Origin: Isoetes taiwanensis
Lineage: Eukaryota > Streptophyta > Lycopodiopsida > Isoetales > Isoetaceae
Assembly (NCBI GenBank): GCA_021234155.1
Contig: JAJEKV010000035.1
Span: 6,029,999 to 6,093,998, forward strand
Length of the DNA: 64,000 nucleotides
Direction of reading: 5' to 3'
Shown here: one piece after another, positions 57,667 through 64,000 of the stretch
How the letters are laid out: each line of letters begins with the position of its first letter
Position numbering within the stretch: the first letter of the stretch is position 1
The notes under the pieces: generated by a model
Told to the model about the DNA's origin: nothing
Databases searched by the model: none
Seen by the model: only the letters and a program-made list of their open reading frames with translations
Translations under genes and position numbers: made by a program

Positions 57667-57761
57667 AGGAAGGACCTTTTGGTCGACATTCCTGGCATGT
57701 CAACGCGGCAGTGCGGAGCCTCATTGACATGCCGGGGAATGTCGACCAAAAGGTCATTCCT
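57667..57761. other. Long near-perfect hairpin
   Basis: The arms 57667-57703 and 57724-57761 are reverse complements with two or three mismatches or bulges over about 37 bases, around a 20-base loop. The arm core is GACCTTTTGGTCGACATTCC. Its size and pairing suit a miRNA-like or siRNA precursor, or the inner part of a fold-back MITE. Confidence 0.7.
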
Positions 57762-58690
57762 CATATATCTTGATGGATTCTCACGAAAAGTTCTTGGATC
57801 CTCGTTGTATTTTCATAGGTTGCCCGAAGGGCAAACCCCTGGGAGGTGGGTTAATGGAGTATTCTGTCAGATGCCACTGGATGTGCCATTTGGAGGGTCC
57901 AGACTAAAAAATGGGCCTACATTTTTCAGCGTGAATAAGCAGTTTCCTTGTTGTCCATTTGCGTTACGCATGTTAGGGCGACATACGCCTATCCATTATC
58001 TGTGCTCCGCAGTTTGATCTTGGGTGTTGATACTAGCTCTGCTCTTGTGTGCTTGGGTGCATAAAGGGTTGGCTTGTTCTGCCCCCTATGCTCCTTTGCT
58101 TAGGGGTCATAGCCATTTGCTTTTTCGCCAAGTTGCATAAGCAAGGGAAATAGTTCCAAGACTTGGGGATCATTCTGCTCTATTTCCCCTTTTGCTCTAA
58201 TGCCCTTTTACTCGGTTTTCCCTTTTGTCTTGCTATTTTAATCGATGTCTTAATATCTCCAACAAGGGACTAAAAGGTCTTCTGATTTCATGGCTAGAGT
58301 CTTATTACTCAGATTTACATTTAATGCTCTGTCTTCAAAAACATAAGGCAAGGTATAAGTATAAAGTTACTAGCTTATGAGTCCCATGCTACTTTGTGTG
58401 CTTAATCTTTGATTTTGAATGGATTGACCTCTAGCTTCATGTCCCAAATCATAGTTTTCTAAGAGTTCAAAATATATGTTACAGTATTAGTTCAGAATAT
58501 ATGGATTCAGTTCTACCACAATTTAGGGCAAGCCAGCATTTTATCCTTTAGGAAGCTTCATTTTATATCCTCTACAAATTCATTCTAGCATTCACCTTTA
58601 TTGTTGATACAAACACATATATACTAGACAATCTTTTATCAATTGGCACTTATTTTACCATAAAACTTTGATGTAGTTATGATATAAAGC
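57762..58690. other. Non-coding; TTGCCC-type hairpin
   Basis: GGTTGCCCGAAGGGCAAACC at about 57820-57840 forms a short stem like those at 44150 and 44205. No gene is recognised. The frame at 57580-58017 crosses both hairpins and is probably chance. Confidence 0.45.
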
Positions 58691-59210
58691 AAGAAACTAG
58701 TGGTATTAAAATTGCAAAAGATGTCTAATCTGCCATTTGGTTTTGTAACTAATCTGGACTATTTTGATGCCAACAAGTGGGCAAATAATTCTAAGCAACT
58801 GGATGCAGAATGTTCAAGGCTATCAAATGCTAGGTTGGTATTTCCTTCATGTAATTTTGAAGAATGTCAATTCTCTTCTAAGCCAGAACACAAATATGTG
58901 AAAGAGAGCGGGACAGAAGCTCAAACTGAGCTGAGAAGAAAGTTGCACAAGCAACTACACAATCTTCTTGTTCTTTGGAAGAGGCTGAAATTCTTAACTT
59001 AAACGAAATGGCAGACTCTCTCATGCAGAATATGGAAATGACGTTGTTTTTTTATCTCTTGGGACTTGCTTGCCATACAATTTTAATGTGGTTAGGATAT
59101 AAGGAGGAGTATAGTTGTATTGCAATTGCAGGAGATATCTAATCTTCCCTTTAGCTTTGGAACTAATCTAGACTATATCGATGCCAACAAGTGGAACAAG
59201 GTGACAAATC
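58620..59210. repeat. Duplicated intron-exon-like unit
   Basis: 58700-58800 (QKMSNLPFGFVTNLDYFDAN) and 59130-59200 (QEISNLPFSFGTNLDYIDAN) encode similar peptides. Each is preceded by a similar intron-like stretch ending ATTGCA(A/G). It looks like a duplicated exon of an unknown gene. The longer frame runs 58700-59002. Confidence 0.5.
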
Positions 59211-59329
59211 AAACACACTAATGACCTGCATTTGCACTAATAAAAAGGAATCTTTTAAAGATTTTCTAAATTATGCGTGAATTCTGCTACTTTTGGGGGG
59301 TCATTTAACAAAATGGACCTCCATTTGTG

Positions 59330-59745
59330 ATTTCAAGTGTTATTTTTGGGTCCTAGATTAAGAAAAGTGGACGTCTTCTTAATGGCAGCGCACACAGAAA
59401 ATCGACAAAATGAAAATATCGCCAGAATAATAAAATTAGCAAAGAGAAAAAAACATAAAACTAGCAAAAAGGCACGCCAGAGGCTATAGAAAATAAAGGC
59501 GGGGAAAATTAGGGTAAGATAATATAAATTGAATTGAATTGGATACCTAAAGATAATTGAAATCTCAAGTACATATCGTTTGTACCATTTCAAAGCCAAA
59601 TTAGGTCAAAGTGATATAAATTGAATACATGTCCCTGCATTTTGAGGTACCAATATTTCCTAGTTTTGAAAGGCCAGGATGTGAGATTGTAGCCCTCTGT
59701 GGTGGTATTGTGAAGGTTTATGTAATGTTTTTTTAATTTTATTTT
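59330..59745. repeat. Diverged relative of the 26.9-27.3 kb repeats
   Basis: ACTAGCAAAAAGGCACGCCA at about 59460 and GAAGGTTTATGTAATG at about 59712 correspond to 27020-27300, in the same order but diverged. Confidence 0.6.
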
Positions 59746-59879
59746 TATTTTCTTGCATGTTGTTGAATAGAATAGTTTTTTTAATGAATGCACTCAGCTA
59801 TGTCCTTAGACAATGCATTGAAATTGCAATATACCATGATGTATCATTGTACAGTTTCTTACCATGCCTATTACTGCCA

Positions 59880-60020
59880 TGATTTTTCCATCAAAAACCC
59901 TTCAGAGTGGGGGTTTTTTAATCCTGACAGTAATCTGTTTGTTGTACTATTTTGATTGGTTCCCATAGGCCAATTAGTCTTTGTGGATGATAAACATTTA
60001 TTTGATTCAATTCAATTCTA
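59880..60020 (+). repeat. Non-LTR retroelement tail, diverged copy
   Basis: GGGGGTTTTTTAATCCTGAC, then TTCCCATAGGCCAATTAGTC and a short ATTCAATTCAATTC tail. This is the third member of the family at 28880 and 52541. Confidence 0.6.
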
Positions 60021-60029
60021 AGATGCCGA

Positions 60030-62510
60030 TGTCGAAGTTTTTTTTGTATGGTTTGTGCTTGTTTGACGTCTGCTAACAAATAGGGGACCACAGTTGCAAT
60101 TGAAGGTGTGGTGCCATGGAGTGTGATATGAAATGTTAGTAGGACTTTCTCCATCTTGACACTTTGAAGGTTTAGATTGCAAAAATAATCTAAATGCATA
60201 CTCTATAGAGAATTTTAATTTTCGTTTATCACAGCCTCCTTTAGAAACATTGATTTTGTTTCTTTAAATGAACAATTTTGTCAAGACTTTTGATCGTATT
60301 TAACTAAGTAGCAACATGTATTTTCTTGAAATTCTCTTACAAATTTAGTTCAAGATCTAATGATTTTGGCACATTTAAGAAATCAACAATTTGTATGGTT
60401 TTTATGGATTCACGGAACATTTTTGAACTCTGTGGTTATTATGGACAATGTTTGTTTTGATTATTAGAGGAGTTGAGGAGGCATGAATGATTTCCACGAT
60501 ACAGAATTTGGGCACTTCATTTTCATATATCACCAAAGGAGGAACTCCAATTTTATGGATGCTAACTAAATTGCAAATAGTATCTACAACTTGACAACCT
60601 GCACTTATCCCCCAAACAAACATATCTACATGTAACTCCAGTCATTCAGCAAGATACAAGATGGAGTCTGTAGTATTAGAAAATGGAAAGTTACTTGTAG
60701 AGAAACTGATTTTCAAAACAAAACATAATTTTCAGGGAATTTAATCAGTTCCACTTTCACTTCGTTCCCCATGCTGAAACCATCGAAGAATAGAGAGGGC
60801 AATCACAATGTAGCATTTTGAACATGCCAAGAGATGGGAGCATTGAAGAGGTTGCATACATGAACGAACACGCAAACAAACACCAAAAGAGCAAAGAAAG
60901 ATGGTCTCAACTACTTGATGGGCACTAAGCTAGTATTGCGATGGAAGGTCTCAAAATCACAACATTCAAAGAAGATGAGGACTATAAATATGTAATAGGA
61001 GCTCAACAAAGTCACGACTTGTTCTAGCATAGATGGGTCATGACTGGATAACAATTAACAAGCCTGATGCAGGCTATATCTAGGTGTGAAATATGGAGGC
61101 AGCAATAGCATGAGCATTCATTCTTCTCTGTTTGCACCCTTGCACCATCACTTCTAGTTATTAGACTCTGTGAGTCATAAAATTTGCTTCAGCTTGCAGC
61201 CTGTACCTCTACTATACAAATATATATTATAACCTCAACTCACCTTCAACTAGTTAATACATCTGCATATATTATTAACACAAATGTTACTTAAGGTTGA
61301 GAAGTAGCTGCAAGTCACACTTTGGTTTCAATACACTCATCTTGTCTCTAGATTCACATATCAATTTTGAAGACATGCCATATGTCACTTTTACGCTATT
61401 CCAGTTATGGGCACACTGCCATACTCAGACAAAGGCCATTCTTCATGGCACTCTGTGCAAAGACAAGCATGCTTGCATTTACAGCATAATTTAATACTAA
61501 TATAGATGTTGTAGGAGTTCCACAGCCCTTGCACATCTGTACTGTGCTCTAATCCATCCCTAATGCCATCAATCGGCATCCTTGCTAGTAATACCTAGCT
61601 TCAATAATGTTAAAGTCTGCTCCAGATTCACATATCAATGTCCTATGGTTTATCTGGCCATATTTCAGTTTTCACTAGTCCAGTTATGGGTATACTGCCA
61701 TACTCAGACAAAGGCCATCCTTCAGTTGTTATGGCTTGTCTGCAAATTCAACAGCATGCAGCCAATCTAATACAGCCTATCTAATAGTATTTGACTTGAA
61801 CTTGCTTGCTTGTATACAGAGATGGGGTCTACAGAGAAAATGCAAGGAAAGTGGCGCATTTCAAACTAGAATGTCTGGAATTCCAGAGCAACATGCAAAG
61901 GTGCAAAGTCTATGTCCGGATGTTATGCCACTGAGACTTCTGCATTAGCTGGTAGGATGCTATATTGTAAATGAATTCTTAAAAGTGCATCCTTATCTGC
62001 TGTAGATCGTTTTGGAACTTTGAATTTGCAGCCAACAAAGCATCAAACATAGGAAACATCATCTGCATATAAGGTTCCAGCATAAGCAATGAAGAAGACA
62101 TGCATGTGGCTCTTTAGCTGCACCCTTATTTCACTTGGGTGCTACTAGCGCCTGTGCATGGATCTATGGCAAACATGCTTATCGTGTAGATCCTAGACAG
62201 CTAAGAATTGAAGGAAATTGCAAGGCGAGTTTTTAGCACTTTCGGCACAAATGGCCGCAAATTCTTGCTTCCTACTCTTTGGTATCCCCTTACATCTTCT
62301 TGTGCATATCCTTCTTGCACAGATTCAATGTAACATAGAAACATTGCAATTCAGCTATTATGATGTGCTTGCATGCCTATCCAATATATCTAGCCACTTG
62401 TGCAGTAGAAATGAAAAAGAGCTAAAATAATGCTTTCAATACCTTGAACATGCTTCGCCAATTGTCAAACTCTAGTGAAATTCACAATGAACATCATGAC
62501 AATTTTTGTG
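60030..62510. other. Non-coding; one short direct duplication
   Basis: 61340-61450 and 61625-61735 share CACATATCAAT and CCATACTCAGACAAAGGCCA in the same order. No credible gene is seen. Confidence 0.5.
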
Positions 62511-62513
62511 CTT

Positions 62514-63411
62514 ACAATGAATTTGGCACACCAACAGGATTTTCATGTTTAATGCATTAGACTGTTTCATAGCTCACAACTCTATGATCAATAATAGAAG
62601 ATGGTGAAAGCTTGGATTATATGGGGGATACCAAAGTAAGGCTATGCCTATAATGTCACAGGTTTGCTGCAATGATCAGATAGAAGCCTAATTATGGTGC
62701 AGGACCTTTGCCAACAAATTCAAAAGCACAAAACATATGGTACCATCTACTGAAACATATGAAAGCTTCAAGCTAATTGACTATGAGGATAGTTGCTACA
62801 GCGAATTTAGCAAATCTGGCAAGCATCTAGCGTTTCCGGCATTCAGTTTAGTCTTTCTCTTAACAAATGGGCAAGGGAAAGACCTGTTCCGGCACATTTT
62901 ATAGGAGACAGACATTCATAGATGTACTAGAGGTAAGGTTCTCATTTAAATTTCCAAAAACAACAATGAATTTGGCACACCAACAGGATTTTCATGTTTA
63001 ATGCATTAGACTGTTTCATAGCTCACAACTCTATGATCAATAATAGAAGATGGTGAAAGCTTGGATTATATGGGGGATACCAAAGTAAGGCTATGCCTAT
63101 AATGTCACAGGTTTGCTGCAATGATCAGATAGAAGCCTAATTATGGTGCAGGACCTTTGCCAACAAATTCAAAAGCACAAAACATATGGTACCATCTACT
63201 GAAACATATGAAAGCTTCAAGCTAATTGACTATGAGGATAGTTGCTACAGCGAATTTAGCAAATCTGGCAAGCATCTAGCGTTTCTGGCATTCAGTTTAG
63301 TCTTTCTCTTAACAAATGGGCAAGGGAAAGACCTGTTCCGGCACATTTTATAGGTGACAGGCATTCATAGATGTACTAGAGGTAAGGTTCTCATTTAAAT
63401 TTCCAAAAACA
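62514..63411. repeat. Tandem duplication, 2 x 449 bp
   Basis: 62514-62962 and 62963-63411 are almost identical, with only a few substitutions by eye (for example AGGAGACAGACATTC against AGGTGACAGGCATTC). No gene is recognised in it. Confidence 0.9.
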
Positions 63412-64000
63412 TTCTTACATAAACATGATCTTCTAAAGCCAGTTGGATAAGTTACCTTACCAGGAAGAGTTTGTTATTTGTGTGCTCTCCATAACCATAC
63501 TCTCCGTAACCGTGATTGCTTATGATAACTGTTGATGTCAAACGGAATCATTTGTTAGACTGTTAGAAACGGTAGCACAAATGAAGAACATGAAAAATAT
63601 GCTAGGTAGGCAAGATATAACATCTCCTGGGGCCATGACAGAATCGGCCAACATGGAAAAATACTCAGGTCATTGAGTAACATAAACCAGAGATAACACT
63701 CAAGCAAATAGCAGGCAGAAAAGGTGTGTAAGTATTTCACCAAGCTAAACAATAAGCAAATACTGGATGTAGAGCCATAATAATGGCCTAGAGGGCTCTG
63801 ATATCCAGTGCTCTGAAACCAGATTCTAAACACTTAAAATAGAAGAAAAGCAAATGTTTGCAGGAAAAGATACTTCATGCAAGTGGAAAAGCAGGATGCA
63901 TAGCAATAATGGCATAATACCAAATATGTTTCGATCTCTTGGGACATGGAGAATATTTTAGAGAAGCAGTTTATTGCCTTCAGGCTATACAATTCGATAG
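63412..64000. other. Window end, no gene recognised
   Basis: The minus frame at 63555-63833 is open but has no recognisable features. Confidence 0.4.

Noticed and set aside
57580-58017. 145-codon ORF as a gene
   Set aside because: It runs through two hairpins and shows no domain or splice context.

Overview
The window is nuclear DNA from a land plant with a repeat-rich, AT-rich genome. Evidence for a plant is a Ty1/copia element primed by initiator tRNA-Met, a CACTA transposase of the plant Tnp2 type, a receptor-like protein with leucine-rich repeats, and a gene with two plant B3 domains. A degenerate dynein heavy-chain fragment at about 40.7-41.2 kb narrows this. Dynein heavy chains are known in land plants with swimming sperm (bryophytes, lycophytes, ferns, cycads, Ginkgo) and are absent from conifers and flowering plants. 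A seed-free plant, or a cycad or Ginkgo, is therefore the best inference.

Layout. 1-7.15 kb: a receptor-like-protein gene split by a young, complete Ty1/copia element (282-5495, 5-bp target duplication ATATC, LTRs differing at one position). 7.26-14.74 kb: a block of repeats in the 3' flank of that gene, comprising an element with a tRNA-like head, a long fold-back of degenerate GAATCTAAG-type repeats, a 753-bp tandem duplication, and a unit carrying exons of three host genes (UTP12/WDR3, sulfate transporter, cyclophilin). 14.94-15.18 kb: the 3' end of a second receptor-like protein. 17.9-21.8 kb: a gene of an uncharacterised transposase-like family, broken by a rearranged copia remnant. 23.0-24.7 kb: an unidentified multi-exon minus-strand gene.

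27.1-35.0 kb: a tandem duplication whose second copy holds two separate insertions with exact empty sites in the first copy. These are a 3.77-kb terminal-inverted-repeat element and a small non-autonomous LTR retrotransposon. 35.4-38.7 kb: a second, inverted copy of the three-gene capture unit. 39.3-43.1 kb: fold-back copies, dynein and aminoacylase-1 fragments, and a hAT-like 663-bp MITE. 44.6-52.5 kb: a CACTA element encoding a Tnp2 transposase and, beside it, a SET-domain protein. 52.5-64 kb: mostly non-coding, with an intact two-B3-domain gene at 56.1-57.0 kb, a long hairpin at 57.7 kb, LINE/SINE-like tails and a 449-bp tandem duplication.

The only gene that reads intact from start to stop over several exons is the B3 gene, besides the copia pol frame. 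The receptor-like protein, the transposase-like gene, Tnp2 and the SET gene carry frameshifts, stops or insertions. Some single-base shifts could be assembly errors. The main story is repeated capture, duplication and nesting of host gene pieces by several transposon classes.
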